Assembly (NCBI RefSeq): GCF_045207655.1
Contig: NZ_CP108785.1
Coordinates: 310,001 to 374,000, forward strand
Direction: 5' to 3'
Source: Embleya sp045207655
GTDB taxonomy: Bacteria; Actinomycetota; Actinomycetes; Streptomycetales; Streptomycetaceae
Length of the DNA stretch: 64,000 bases
Positions 42,311 through 51,421 of the stretch are shown one piece after another. Position numbers and translations under genes: made by a program. How positions within the stretch are numbered: position 1 is the first letter of the stretch; every line of letters begins with the position of its first letter. The notes under the pieces were generated by a model. It saw nothing but the letters and a program-made list of their open reading frames with translations, did no database searches and was not told where the DNA came from.

Positions 42311-44782
42311 ATGAGCAACCGTGACGGACCGTCGCAGGCAGGCGCGGGCGTCCCCTTCGACATGGCCGACATGGCGACCGTGCTGGTGGACGGGCCGGGG
42401 CTGGTGCTGGGTTGGAGCCGAAAGGCGGAACAGATACTCGGCTATCCCGCGGCGGAGGTGTTGAACCGGCCGATCGCCGCGTTCATCACCCTTCCGGATG
42501 GTGTGACGACCACCGGACCGGCGGACGGCACGGGCGGGACAGGAGATCGGGACGACGATCCCGTGCCCGGAACCTGGAGCGGGCGCGTTACGGCGCGTAA
42601 ACGTGACACTCGACGAATGGAACTGGAGGTGAGGATCTGCCCGCTGGCCCACGCGGGCGACCGCGATCTGTGTCTGCTGTTTCTGATCGATCCACAGAGC
42701 ACGCCGTGGTGGGGAGTCAGCCAATCGGTGCTGGAACGGTTCCTCACGCACTTGCCGTACGGGGTTGCCGTTCTGGACACGAACCTGCGGTACGTGTGGC
42801 TGAACGAAACCCTCGAACGCACGGCGGGCGTGCCAAGCGAGGAAAGACTCGGGCGACGGGTGTCGGACGTACTGCCGGGTATGGCCCCGGAGGCGATGGA
42901 GGCCCAGTTGCGGCACGCTCTGGAGACCGGTGAATCGGTGCTCGCATTCGAGCACCGCGGCCACGTACCGGCGCATCCGGATCGCGAACGGGTCTTTTCG
43001 ACGTCGTTCTTCCGGCTCGACGACTCGGCGGGGCACGTGCTGGGTGTGGGCTACATGGGCGCGGACGTCACCGACAGCAAGCGCGCACAGGAGAGGTTGG
43101 CGCTGCTGACCGAGTCCGGAGCCCGGATCGGAAACAGCCTGGACATCGCCACAACCGCCGCGGAACTGGTCGAGACGGCCGTGCCCCGGTTCGCGGACTT
43201 CGCCTGCGTCGACCTCCTCGAGCCCGTCCTTGACGGCCGAGAGCCGGAAGAGGGGCCGACGCCCGACGTGGCGTCGTTGCGACGGGTGGCCCATCGGTCG
43301 CTTCGTGCGGGCTGCCCGGAGGCGGCCGTAGGCGTGGGCGAGCCGAGCCGGTACGTCGCTCGGTCGCCGATGGTCCGCTGCCTGATCGAGGGCAAGGCCG
43401 TCCTGCAGTCCTTCGGCGACGACGAAGCCGCGCATTGGCTCGCCGACGACGTGATCCGCGCCGATCGGGCCCGGGAGTTCGCTCCGCGGTCGCTGATCGT
43501 GGTGCCGCTACGGTCCCAGCGTCGCCCGCTGGGTGTGGCGCTGTTCGCCAGGTGGTGGCCGAACGAACGATTCGAGGAGGCGGATCTGCTGCTGGCCGAA
43601 GAATTCGTCTCCCGGGCAGCGGTGTCCCTGGACAACGCGCGCCGGTACACCCGCGAACACAACGCGGCACTCACCCTGCAACGCAGCCTCCTCCCGCACG
43701 CCCTGAAGGACACCCCCGCCCTCGAGGTCGCCTCCCGCTACCTGCCCGCCGACAACCGTGACGGCGTGGGCGGGGACTGGTACGACGTGATCCCGCTGTC
43801 CGGAACCCGCGTCGCCCTCGTGGTCGGCGACGTGGTCGGACACGGCATCAACGCCGCAGCCACCATGGGGAGGCTGCGCGCGGCGGTTCGCACCCTGGCG
43901 ATGACGGATCCCGCCCCGAACGAGTTGCTCGCCCGTCTCGACGATCTGGTCCTTCACCTGATCGACGAAGGGCCCGCCGACGAGGACCGTGCGGCGACCA
44001 CCGCGGTCCTGGGAGCCACGTGCCTGTACGCCGTCTACGACCCGATCACCGGCCGCTGCGCCATGGCCCGGGCCGGCCACCCGGCGCCCGCCGTCGGCAC
44101 GCCCGACGGCGGGGTCGACTTCGTGGACCTCGCGGGTGGCCCGCCCCTCGGCCTGGGCTCGTTTCCCTTCGAATCGACCGAGGTGGAACTCGCCGAGGAC
44201 AGCCTGCTCGCCCTCTTCACCGACGGCCTGGTCGAGAGCCCGACGGAGGACGTCGACGTCGGGTTGCTGCGCCTTCGACGGGCCCTGACCTGCCGGGACC
44301 GGTCGTTGGACGAGATCTGCGCCCGGGTGATGGCCTCGGTGCCCGCCCGCCCGCAGACGGACGACGTCGCCCTGCTGCTGGCCCGAGTCCACCGCCTGCC
44401 CGCGGACAGCGTCGTGTCGTGGGACGTGCCGACGGATCCGGCAGCGGTTTCCGGCGCCCGCGACCTGGCGACCGGCGCTCTCGAACGGTGGGGGTTGGGC
44501 GATCTGGCGTTCACCACGGAGTTGGTGGTCAGCGAGCTGGTCACCAACGCGATCCGGTACGCGGCGGGTCCCGTCCGACTACGGCTGATCAAGGATTCCG
44601 TATTGACTTGCGAGGTTTCCGACGCCAGCAGCACCTCGCCGCATCTGCGTCACGCCCGGACGACGGACGAGGGTGGCCGAGGACTGTTCATCGTCGCGCA
44701 ACTGACTCGCCGGTGGGGCACCCGCTACACGGCGGACGGCAAGGTCATCTGGGCGGAGCAGGTCTACCCACCGCAGGTTTGA
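42311..44782 (+). CDS. PAS-GAF-PP2C (RsbU/SpoIIE) phosphatase with HATPase domain
   Basis: An 823-residue cytoplasmic sensor of a type abundant in streptomycetes. In order: PAS domains (about residues 15-100 and 145-255, e.g. LVLGWSRKAEQILGYPA), a GAF domain (about 265-450), a PP2C serine phosphatase (about 475-690; metal motifs GVGGDWYDV, VVGDVVGHGINAA, LFTDGLVESP, QTDDVALLLAR), and an RsbW-like kinase/ATPase at the C-terminus (ELVVSELVTNAIRYA, DEGGRGLFIVAQL). It probably switches a partner anti-sigma antagonist in response to an unknown cue. No sigma or antagonist gene is adjacent. ATG at 42311 is favoured over a GTG 12 codons upstream by position and GAAGGGA. Confidence 0.9.
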   Translation: MSNRDGPSQAGAGVPFDMADMATVLVDGPGLVLGWSRKAEQILGYPAAEVLNRPIAAFITLPDGVTTTGPADGTGGTGDRDDDPVPGTWSGRVTARKRDTRRMELEVRICPLAHAGDRDLCLLFLIDPQSTPWWGVSQSVLERFLTHLPYGVAVLDTNLRYVWLNETLERTAGVPSEERLGRRVSDVLPGMAPEAMEAQLRHALETGESVLAFEHRGHVPAHPDRERVFSTSFFRLDDSAGHVLGVGYMGADVTDSKRAQERLALLTESGARIGNSLDIATTAAELVETAVPRFADFACVDLLEPVLDGREPEEGPTPDVASLRRVAHRSLRAGCPEAAVGVGEPSRYVARSPMVRCLIEGKAVLQSFGDDEAAHWLADDVIRADRAREFAPRSLIVVPLRSQRRPLGVALFARWWPNERFEEADLLLAEEFVSRAAVSLDNARRYTREHNAALTLQRSLLPHALKDTPALEVASRYLPADNRDGVGGDWYDVIPLSGTRVALVVGDVVGHGINAAATMGRLRAAVRTLAMTDPAPNELLARLDDLVLHLIDEGPADEDRAATTAVLGATCLYAVYDPITGRCAMARAGHPAPAVGTPDGGVDFVDLAGGPPLGLGSFPFESTEVELAEDSLLALFTDGLVESPTEDVDVGLLRLRRALTCRDRSLDEICARVMASVPARPQTDDVALLLARVHRLPADSVVSWDVPTDPAAVSGARDLATGALERWGLGDLAFTTELVVSELVTNAIRYAAGPVRLRLIKDSVLTCEVSDASSTSPHLRHARTTDEGGRGLFIVAQLTRRWGTRYTADGKVIWAEQVYPPQV

Positions 44783-44849
44783 CGCATCACTCGGGCGAAG
44801 ATCAAGGAGATGATTGAGCTTGCTCCGCTTTGACGGACACCGTCGTTGT

Positions 44850-44960
44850 GGTGGTCAGGCCGCGAGTGCGGGTAGCCGAGGCTGCTGTGCAGCCTGCGTA
44901 GGTTGTACCAGGCTTCGACCTCGATGTACTCGAAGACCTCGGCGCGTGCGGCGGCCGGGT
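44850..44960 (-). pseudogene. IS3-family transposase C-terminal fragment
   Basis: Leftward frame: ARAEVFEYIEVEAWYNLRRL then HSSLGY, the conserved end of IS3 OrfB. It is about 37 codons long and different from the fragment at 25.2 kb. Confidence 0.75.
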
Positions 44961-44984
44961 CGGCCAGGGCCGGCCCGCTCCCAG

Positions 44985-45224
44985 GTCGCTCTTGCTGGTG
45001 GTGTGGAATCCGGGCGAGTGGGACGTCATCTCCTCGCACGGGTCCCCCGACGAGACGGCGGCAGTGGCACGGGCGGCGGAACGGGTCGCGGCCGACGTGG
45101 CCGCGGGCGGTGGATCGTGGCCGCCAGCCCGGACAACGACGGCGACGGTGTGCTGCGGCTGGCCGGGCGGGACGAGCGGGTGCGCGCGGCGACGACCCGA
45201 ACCGCTGGTGCTCTGACCGCGTAG
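44985..45224 (+). pseudogene. Short unknown gene remnant, frameshifted
   Basis: The frame LLVVWNPGEWDVISSHGSPD, ETAAVARAAERVAADVAAG shifts near 45112 into GRWIVAASPDNDGDGVLRLA, GRDERVRAATTRTAGALTA and a stop. Codon bias is strong on both sides of the shift. Family not recognised. Confidence 0.4.
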
Positions 45225-45306
45225 GTTCGCCGGGTGGGGCGGCGTCTGGGGCTGGAGGTGTCGAGCTGCGGCTGTCCTACTGCTCGATGGGGGTGTTCTC
45301 CACCGC

Positions 45307-45593
45307 TCACCCGCGGAAGAGGGCAAGTGCCTCAGTGAGGTTGCCTGGTCCGCATGCGGCATGGAAGGTCATGTCAGAGGTCCGGCCATGACCCAGTCGT
45401 CCTTGCTGCGTTTGAGGTCCTGGCGCAGGAAGTCGTGCCCTTCGAGGTCGGTGTCCTGCAGGTCGATGCGGACTGACCAACCGGGGTTGTCGAGCGTGTC
45501 GATCTTGACGCCCCACTCGTGCTCCCAGTCCTCATTGCACTGTGAGGAGTACCAACCCTGCAGCCAGTCCAAGACGTGCTCGGCTTCGTTCAT
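45307..45593 (-). pseudogene. Immunity protein 53 (Imm53) family, frameshifted
   Basis: Leftward from ATG at 45593: MNEAEHVLDWLQGWYSSQCN, DWEHEWGVKIDTLDNPGWSV and RIDLQDTDLEGHDF match Imm53, an immunity family of polymorphic toxin systems. The first frame stops at 45369, but the family C-terminus (ACGPGNLTEALALFRG) continues in the next frame to 45307, so a one-base change near 45380 has disrupted the gene. The 74-residue product could still be made. No cognate toxin gene is visible nearby. Confidence 0.65.
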
Positions 45594-45664
45594 GGCACGA
45601 GATGCTAGGTCAGCCGCGAGTCCGGGACCGGACGCGGCTGATTCAACTTGCCCGGGGAGTCGCG

Positions 45665-46114
45665 ATGCCCGAGCCCGTACGCGTGCGAAGACCGACCGAT
45701 CAGGAGGGGCAGCGGTTGCAGCGGATCGTGGGGCGGAGCAGCACCGACTCGGTGCGCTACGGGCGCGTGATGATGCTGCTGGCTTCGGCCAGCGGGAAGC
45801 GCGTGCCAGTCATCGCCCGGCTCGTGCAGGCGGACGAGGACACGGTGCGCGACGTCATCCACCGCTTCAACCAGATCGGCCCGGCCACGCTGGACCCTCA
45901 GTGAGCGGGAGGCTGTCCCCGCCTGCTCGGTCCTGACGACGAGGACTTCGTCGTCGCGACGGCCACCATCCGCCCGATCAAGCTCGGCCGGCCCTTCGCT
46001 CGCCGGTCCCTGCGCAAACTCGCCGCCTACCTGTGCAAGGTCCATGGCCGGGTCATCCGCATCGGCCGCGAGGCCCTGCGCTGCCGGCTCGCCCGACGCG
46101 GCGTCATCTTCTGT
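45665..46114 (+). pseudogene. IS630-family transposase, 5' part, interrupted
   Basis: ATG at 45665 opens MPEPVRVRRPTDQEGQRLQR and LVQADEDTVRDVIHRFNQIG, the HTH region of IS630 transposases, but stops at 45904. Related sequence continues in another frame (LGPDDEDFVVATATIRPIKL, KVHGRVIRIGREAL) until about 46114, where similarity ends before the DDE core. A hairpin with arms CAGCCGC/GCGGCTG lies just upstream at 45611-45640. Confidence 0.8.
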
Positions 46115-46169
46115 TCGTCGGCCGGCGCCCGGGATCGAGCGGTCTCGCGAAGTTGTCTATGATCCGCGG

Positions 46170-46994
46170 GTGTCGGTTGAGCCGGGGGCGGGGTGGAGGC
46201 GGGTCGAGGGTTACGCGGTTGGTCCGCAAAGGTCGTGGGTACCGGAGGAGATGCTTCCCGAGGAGGCCCGGCTGTTCCGGCGGGTGATCGTGGACCGCTT
46301 TCCCGGTGGAGTGGTGCCCGGTCACGCACAGATGTTCTTCGACCGATCCTTCATGGAGCCCGACCCTCCGCACTACTTCAGCTTTTGGAGCGACTTCTAC
46401 AACGACATCCTCCATCAGGGCAGTTGCATGCCCGGCACCGCGGACGCCGTCCCGTTGCCGGTCGCGTGGGCCGTCGACGACCGGATACCGGCTCCGAGGC
46501 GACTGGATCTCGTCGATTTCCTCGCGCGCATCGCCACGGTGTCGCAACGCGACGCCGCCCGGGGCACGATCCCCCAGCACCTCCGGGACGAGGCCCGCGC
46601 ACGCCTCGCCGTGCACGACCACGCGCCGCAACTTCTGGTGCGATGGGGCAGGGAGTGCGTCGCGCTGCGCATCGGCCTCGCGGCCCTCGCGGCGATCCTG
46701 CCCCACGTCGCCGCGACCACCGGAATCGTCCCGCGCATCCGCGAACTCGCCGCCGGATATCGGGAAGGAACAGCCACCGCAGGGTTCCTCGACTTCGCCG
46801 CGCAACTCGCGACCGGCCCCGCCGAGGCGGTCCTCACCAAAGTCGAAGAACTCACCGCGCCCACGGCGGACACCCCCTGGCATCGGGCGAACGTCGACGC
46901 CTCGGTCTTCGACCAGGGCGTCGACCTCGTGATGCACATGTTCGAAGCTCAACGCCTGAGCCTCCACCGCCACCGGCCAACAGGCCCGCCCTGA
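46170..46994 (+). CDS. Hypothetical protein
   Basis: A 274-residue protein with strong codon bias, not recognised. It starts VSVEPGAGWRRVEGYAVGP and contains WVPEEMLPEEARLFRRVIVD, an aromatic-rich segment PHYFSFWSDFYNDILHQG, then mainly helical sequence (ALRIGLAALAAILPHVAATT, DQGVDLVMHMFEAQRLSLHR). No signal peptide or membrane segment. The start is uncertain because the open frame continues left into the IS630 remnant; GTG at 46170 is the first start outside it. It looks intact despite transposon debris on both sides. Confidence 0.6.
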   Translation: MSVEPGAGWRRVEGYAVGPQRSWVPEEMLPEEARLFRRVIVDRFPGGVVPGHAQMFFDRSFMEPDPPHYFSFWSDFYNDILHQGSCMPGTADAVPLPVAWAVDDRIPAPRRLDLVDFLARIATVSQRDAARGTIPQHLRDEARARLAVHDHAPQLLVRWGRECVALRIGLAALAAILPHVAATTGIVPRIRELAAGYREGTATAGFLDFAAQLATGPAEAVLTKVEELTAPTADTPWHRANVDASVFDQGVDLVMHMFEAQRLSLHRHRPTGPP

Positions 46995-47087
46995 ACTGCG
47001 TCATTGTCGAGAATTCCCCCCTCCCGATACGGGAGTTGCCGGAATGCAAGTAGCTCGAGCGCGCGTTCACGGCCGGGACAGCCGGTC

Positions 47088-47213
47088 TCACGACTGGTGG
47101 TGACGTTGGGCGTGCTCGCCCGAGTCGTTGCTCATCTCTTCGTAGCAGTGGGTGCCGCACGCGAGACCGAAGTCGGCCGCCATCCAGTCGAACTGCAGGA
47201 ACTCGTCCTCGTC
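47088..47213 (-). pseudogene. C-terminal stub of an unknown gene
   Basis: Leftward: ALDEDEFLQFDWMAADFGLA, CGTHCYEEMSNDSGEHAQRH to a stop. Acidic, with good codon bias, and joined directly to the truncated transposase at about 47214 in a different frame. Family not recognised. Confidence 0.4.
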
Positions 47214-47779
47214 CAGTGCCCGGACGTGACCAGGCGGTTCACGACCTCGCGCAGCTGGGCGGCGGTCACGAGCGTGGCGTCGTCCGCGGGCCCCAGGCGC
47301 ACGGCGTCCAGCAGCTGGCACCAGGAGGTGCGGCCGGGCTCCAGCGCGGCGACGAAGGAGTACGGCCAGCCCGGGATGAGCTGGTCTGCGCTGCGGTCGC
47401 CGCGTCCGTAGACGTGGCAGAACAGCCGGTCGTCGCTGGTGGGAGCGTCGGGGCGGAGCCAGTTGCTGACGTCCACGGCCGGTACGATCCGCCCCTCGGC
47501 CGTCTTCGGCAACGGTAGGTCTGCCAGGGCACGACGCAGACGCGTCGGTTCGATCCAGCCCCGGTCCAACGCCGAGTACAAGGCGCCGTGCCCGCGCCGG
47601 TGCTCGACCGCCAGCGACAACTCGACCAGGGTGTTCACCGGCCCGTCCGCACACAGCACGGAGTCGGTGAGCTCGAAGAGCGTGTCGGCGCGAGCGTAGA
47701 GGCTCTCGTAGAACTCGACCCGAAAGCGGGACAGCAAGCCCAATGCCGCGCCTGCGAGCACGTTGACGGGCAGACTCAT
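47214..47779 (-). pseudogene. IS701/IS4-like DDE transposase, 5' fragment
   Basis: From ATG at 47779: MSLPVNVLAGAALGLLSRFR, VEFYESLYARADTLFELTDS, IVPAVDVSNWLRPDAPTSDD and GWPYSFVAALEPGRTSW, the N-terminal half of a transposase family common in Streptomyces, including the first catalytic Asp (AVDVSNW). It is cut at LVTSGHW and fused to unrelated sequence, so the catalytic triad is incomplete. Confidence 0.8.
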
Positions 47780-47784
47780 GAACA

Positions 47785-47840
47785 GCGGCCGTTCTCTCGC
47801 ACTTCGTTACTCGACATCTCGAAGCGTGGAGAACGGCCGC
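47785..47840. repeat. 12-bp inverted repeat upstream of the transposase remnant
   Basis: GCGGCCGTTCTC at 47785-47796 and GAGAACGGCCGC at 47829-47840 are perfect reverse complements separated by 32 bp. They may be part of the lost element's end or its transposase regulator site. Confidence 0.6.
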
Positions 47841-47947
47841 GTCACATGCTGTCGGTTCCCGGGGATCTCAGCAGGTCGAGTGACCAGCGACGTTAAACGT
47901 CAAGCTGAGGCACGGAGGTATGGGGGCGAGGTGGCTACTCGGCCGGG

Positions 47948-47962
47948 ATACATAGCATGTAT
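47948..47962. promoter_or_regulatory. LysR-type box upstream of the regulator
   Basis: ATACATAGCATGTAT is a perfect 6-bp inverted repeat around AGC and satisfies the T-N11-A pattern of LysR sites. It ends 2 bp before the LysR ATG, suiting autorepression. Confidence 0.5.
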
Positions 47963-47964
47963 GG

Positions 47965-48873
47965 ATGCTTGATCTTCGCCAATTCCAGGTGCTCCGCGCC
48001 GTTGCCGCGAGTGGTTCGTTGGCCGGGGCCGCCCGCGAGCTCCACTACGGACAGCCGACCATCAGCTACCATCTCGGGGCGCTGGAGGCGCACTTGGGGG
48101 TCAAGCTGGTGGAGCGCGGTCCCACCGGGGCGGTCCTGACGGATGTCGGCACGATGGTCTTGGAGCATGCGGGCGCCGTGCTCGACCGGATCGACGCGGT
48201 CGAGGCGGATGTCGAGGCCCGGGCGAAACACGGTGTGTCGACGCTGCGCATCGGAGCCTTCCACTCCGCGGCCTCGCGGTTGCTCCCCCAGGCCGTGCGG
48301 GAGGCCGCGATCGGTTCGGACGTGCGGATCGAGTTGATCGAGGCCGAGCCCCTCGATCTGGTCGCACATGTACGAGCCGGATCACTGCACTGCGCCGTGA
48401 TCTACGACGTCGGTGGAGCCGGGGCACGATACGGCGCGGACATGCGGGCCGAGACCTTGTTCGACGATCCGTACCGGGTGCTGCTCCCCGCATCGCACCC
48501 CCAGGCCCGGGCGGTGGGTCCCGTCGACATCGAACTGCTGGCCGATGATGGGTGGATCGTCTCTCGCGGCTCGTACGACCCCAGCGACCAGACCCTTTTC
48601 GCGACCTGCCAGTCCCTGGGGTTCCGACCCCGGACCGTGCTCAGGACCGACGATTACGGTGTGGTCCACGGCTTCGTCGCAGCCGGCACCGCCGTCGCGC
48701 TCGTACCCGAACTCGCTTTGGAGGAGGGGTACGACGTCGTCGCCCGCCCTGCTGTGCAGGTTCTGGGCTCCCGCAGTGTCCGGTTTCTCGCCCCCCTTGG
48801 CACACAGCCTGCTCTGGTGGGGCGGCTGCGAGAGGAACTGCACCGCGCGGCGGCGGTCCGGAAGATGCCCTGA
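47965..48873 (+). CDS. LysR-family transcriptional regulator
   Basis: A 302-residue LTTR. N-terminal HTH: MLDLRQFQVLRAVAASGSLA, AARELHYGQPTISYHLGALE. The effector domain includes LRIGAFHSAASRLLPQAVRE and LFDDPYRVLLPASHP. It precedes the ureohydrolase gene in the same direction with a 286-bp gap, so it is the probable regulator of that gene, with a guanidino compound as plausible inducer. Confidence 0.92.
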   Translation: MLDLRQFQVLRAVAASGSLAGAARELHYGQPTISYHLGALEAHLGVKLVERGPTGAVLTDVGTMVLEHAGAVLDRIDAVEADVEARAKHGVSTLRIGAFHSAASRLLPQAVREAAIGSDVRIELIEAEPLDLVAHVRAGSLHCAVIYDVGGAGARYGADMRAETLFDDPYRVLLPASHPQARAVGPVDIELLADDGWIVSRGSYDPSDQTLFATCQSLGFRPRTVLRTDDYGVVHGFVAAGTAVALVPELALEEGYDVVARPAVQVLGSRSVRFLAPLGTQPALVGRLREELHRAAAVRKMP

Positions 48874-48909
48874 CGGAACCGGATCACCCGGGCAGGCGTC
48901 GCGCAGTCT

Positions 48910-48926
48910 TCCATAGACCATATGGA
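48910..48926. promoter_or_regulatory. Candidate LysR site upstream of the ureohydrolase gene
   Basis: TCCATAGACCATATGGA is a perfect 6-bp inverted repeat with a 5-bp centre, located between the LysR stop and the ureohydrolase start. Its A/T-rich half-sites resemble those at 47948. Confidence 0.45.
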
Positions 48927-49159
48927 GCGTCGTCGAAAGCTCGTCCATACCTGTAGTAGCCGCAAGACTGTGAGGATTTGAGCCTGAGCGGTGGGCGTGC
49001 GCGGCGAGCCGGGCAGACCCGGCGAAACGTGATGTGGGTCCGGCAGCCACGGCAGTGCCGTTCGCCGGGCAACGGACCTGCCCGTCGAGCGCCCGCATCG
49101 CACCACACCGCGACAAGTCGGCTCGGCGGCCCGTTCCGCATGACGCAAAGGACTTCCCG

Positions 49160-50227
49160 ATGACCCGCTTCGGCGCAATGTACGGCCCCGACATCACATT
49201 CCTGGGCGTCCCGCCGTGCGACCTGGACGAACGCTCGACGTGGGGTGACGCCCAGGTGGTCATCCTGGGCGCGCCCTACGACGGCGGCACCTCGTACCGT
49301 TCGGGCGCCCGCTTCGGACCCAAGGCCGTCCGGCAGGCCTGCTACCTCGAACACGAGGGCAGCCGGCCCTCCCTCGCGCTGGGTGTGGACGGGCTTCTCG
49401 ACCTGCGCGTCAAGGACGCCGGCGACGTCATGATGTTCAGCGGCAACGCGCTAGAGGCACACGCCGCCTTGGAAGAGGCGGTGAACACCATCTCGGCCGC
49501 CGGCAAGATTCCCCTCGTGCTCGGCGGCGACCATTCGATAGCCCTCCCGAACGTGACCGGCGTCGCGCGTGCGGTCGGCTGGGGTCGGGTCTCGGTCGTC
49601 CACTTCGACGCCCACGCCGATACCGGCGACATCTGCCACGGTTCCCTCATCGCCCACGGCCAGCCGATGCGCCGTCTCCTCGAATCGGGCGCGGCCCGCA
49701 GCGACCGTTTCCTGCAGTTGGGCCTGCGCGGCTACTGGCCCGGCCCGGAGACTCTGGAGTGGATGGCCGAACAGGGCATGCGCTCGTACGAGATGACCGA
49801 GATCGTGGAACGTGGCCTGGAAGCCTGCCTGGCCGAGGCGTCACGCACGGCACTGGACGACTGCGACGGCGTCTACCTCTCGGTGGACGTCGATGTCGTC
49901 GACCCCGGCATGGCTCCCGGGACCGGGACCCCGGAGCCCGGTGGCCTGACCTCCCGCCAACTCCTGGACGCGGTGCGCCGCCTGGCCTACGAACTGCCGA
50001 TCGTCGGCGTCGAGGTCGTCGAGGTCGCCCCCGGCCACGACCACGCCGACATCACCGCAATGCTCGGCAGCCGCATCGTCCTCGAAGCGCTGTCCGGCAT
50101 CGCCCGCCGACAGGCCGAGGAGACCGGCCACGTGGAGTCGTGGGACCGCGGTCGACCCCTCCTCGAGCAGTACGACGCCGTCCGGCGCGACTCGAACCGC
50201 CGGCGCCGCGGAGCGACGCAGGGATGA
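49160..50227 (+). CDS. speB: Agmatinase-family ureohydrolase
   Basis: A 355-residue arginase-superfamily enzyme. The binuclear manganese ligands are in LGGDHSIALP, HFDAHADTGD and YLSVDVDVVDPGMAPGTGTP. The family hydrolyses agmatine, guanidinobutyrate or guanidinopropionate to the amine and urea; the substrate loop does not allow a firm choice. ATG at 49160 begins the conserved region (MTRFGAMYGPDITFLGVPP). It is about 35 residues longer than E. coli SpeB, with a basic C-terminal tail. A putative amidase/hydrolase overlaps its stop (ATGA), and a LysR gene lies upstream. Confidence 0.9.
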   Translation: MTRFGAMYGPDITFLGVPPCDLDERSTWGDAQVVILGAPYDGGTSYRSGARFGPKAVRQACYLEHEGSRPSLALGVDGLLDLRVKDAGDVMMFSGNALEAHAALEEAVNTISAAGKIPLVLGGDHSIALPNVTGVARAVGWGRVSVVHFDAHADTGDICHGSLIAHGQPMRRLLESGAARSDRFLQLGLRGYWPGPETLEWMAEQGMRSYEMTEIVERGLEACLAEASRTALDDCDGVYLSVDVDVVDPGMAPGTGTPEPGGLTSRQLLDAVRRLAYELPIVGVEVVEVAPGHDHADITAMLGSRIVLEALSGIARRQAEETGHVESWDRGRPLLEQYDAVRRDSNRRRRGATQG

Positions 50228-51277
50228 ACCGGCGTGCGTGCGCGGCCGGCCCTGCCTCGGTCGTCGGCGCGCGCCTGAAGGACCTGCCGGGCATGGTGTT
50301 CCTGCCGGTCTTCTTCCGGGCGCTGTCCACATGGAACACCCTCGCCGCCATCGTGACGTCGACGGCGCTGCACTTCGACCTCGGTGATCATGCCATTCGG
50401 CAGGCACCTGCACTCGACCTCGAAGGCGGTACACGGCCTCGGCCCACACGTGCCCCTGGCGACAGATGGAGCGCGTCGGCTTCCGGGTGACGACGAGACC
50501 GGGCCGGCGTTCGGATACACAACCGGGAGATCAGGGGCCGGCTTGCTCCGCAGGTGGTATCGATCGACGAGCTATTTCTTCACCGGTGCGGCCGCCGTCC
50601 AGCGCGGCTACAACGCGTTCATTGTTGAACTCCCGGGTCAGCGTGGCGCCTATTACTCCGATCCCGAGCTGACGTTCCGGCCCGATCTCGACGTGCAGAT
50701 CGGTTACGTCGTCGACTACGCCCTGAGCCGCGCCGACGTGGACCCCGAGCGCCTCTCCCTCACCGGGTACAGCATGGGCGGGCCGTTCGTCCCGCGGGCG
50801 GTTGCCCACGAGAAGCGGATCAAGGCCGCGGTGACCAGTACGCTGACGCCGTCGTTCCGGCCCGCGATCCTCAGCCTGATCGGGCTCGGCGAGCACGAGT
50901 TCTACGCCGACATCGACAACCTGGATTCCCGGGTCGACATGACGTCGCCGATGGCGCGCCTGCTCCTGGGGGACGTACGGGAGCGCTTCGGCATGCTCGA
51001 TCGCCCGCTGAAGGACTACATCGACTACCTGGGCGAGTCCGACATCTGGGGCCTGGAGGACCAGATCACCTGCCCGCTGCTGAACGTCGGCGGCGCCGGC
51101 GAGGGTTCGTTGGCGAGCGACGGCCAGAAGTTCTATGAGCGGCTGTCGCGCCAGAAGGAGGAACGCTTCATCGAGGAGTCCGAGGGCGGCGAGGCGCACT
51201 GCGCGGTGAATAGCCGCACCTTGGGCAACCAGATCGAGTTCGACTTCCTGGACAAGGTGTTCGCGCAGCGCCGGTGA
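50224..51277 (+). pseudogene. Alpha/beta hydrolase (DUF1100/FrsA-like), internally damaged
   Basis: ATG at 50224 overlaps the ureohydrolase stop and gives the family N-terminus (LPGMVFLPVFFRALSTWNTL, STALHFDLGDHAIRQ), after which the frame is lost near 50400. The family resumes in another frame at about 50590 with AAVQRGYNAFIVELPGQRGA, nucleophile motif LTGYSMGGPFVPRAV, and SEGGEAHCAVNSRT with the catalytic His, ending at 51277. Roughly 130 residues that normally lie between are missing. A product from ATG at 50384 would lack part of the cap and first beta strands. I call it inactive. Confidence 0.65.
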
Positions 51278-51421
51278 CCAAGGTGCGGGCCTATCGGTCA
51301 CATGCGGTGGGGGCGGTCGTCTCGTGGCGGACGGCAAGCTTCCGGTCCCGGCGCGATCCGGGGGCCACTCCCGCAGGGCATCCGGGACGCCCCGGCCGCG
51401 ACCGAGGCGACCGTCCGGTGA

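Noticed and set aside
50384..51277. Treating the alpha/beta hydrolase frame from ATG 50384 as an intact gene
   Set aside because: The family N-terminus is present upstream in another frame and a middle segment is missing, so the frame starts inside damaged sequence.
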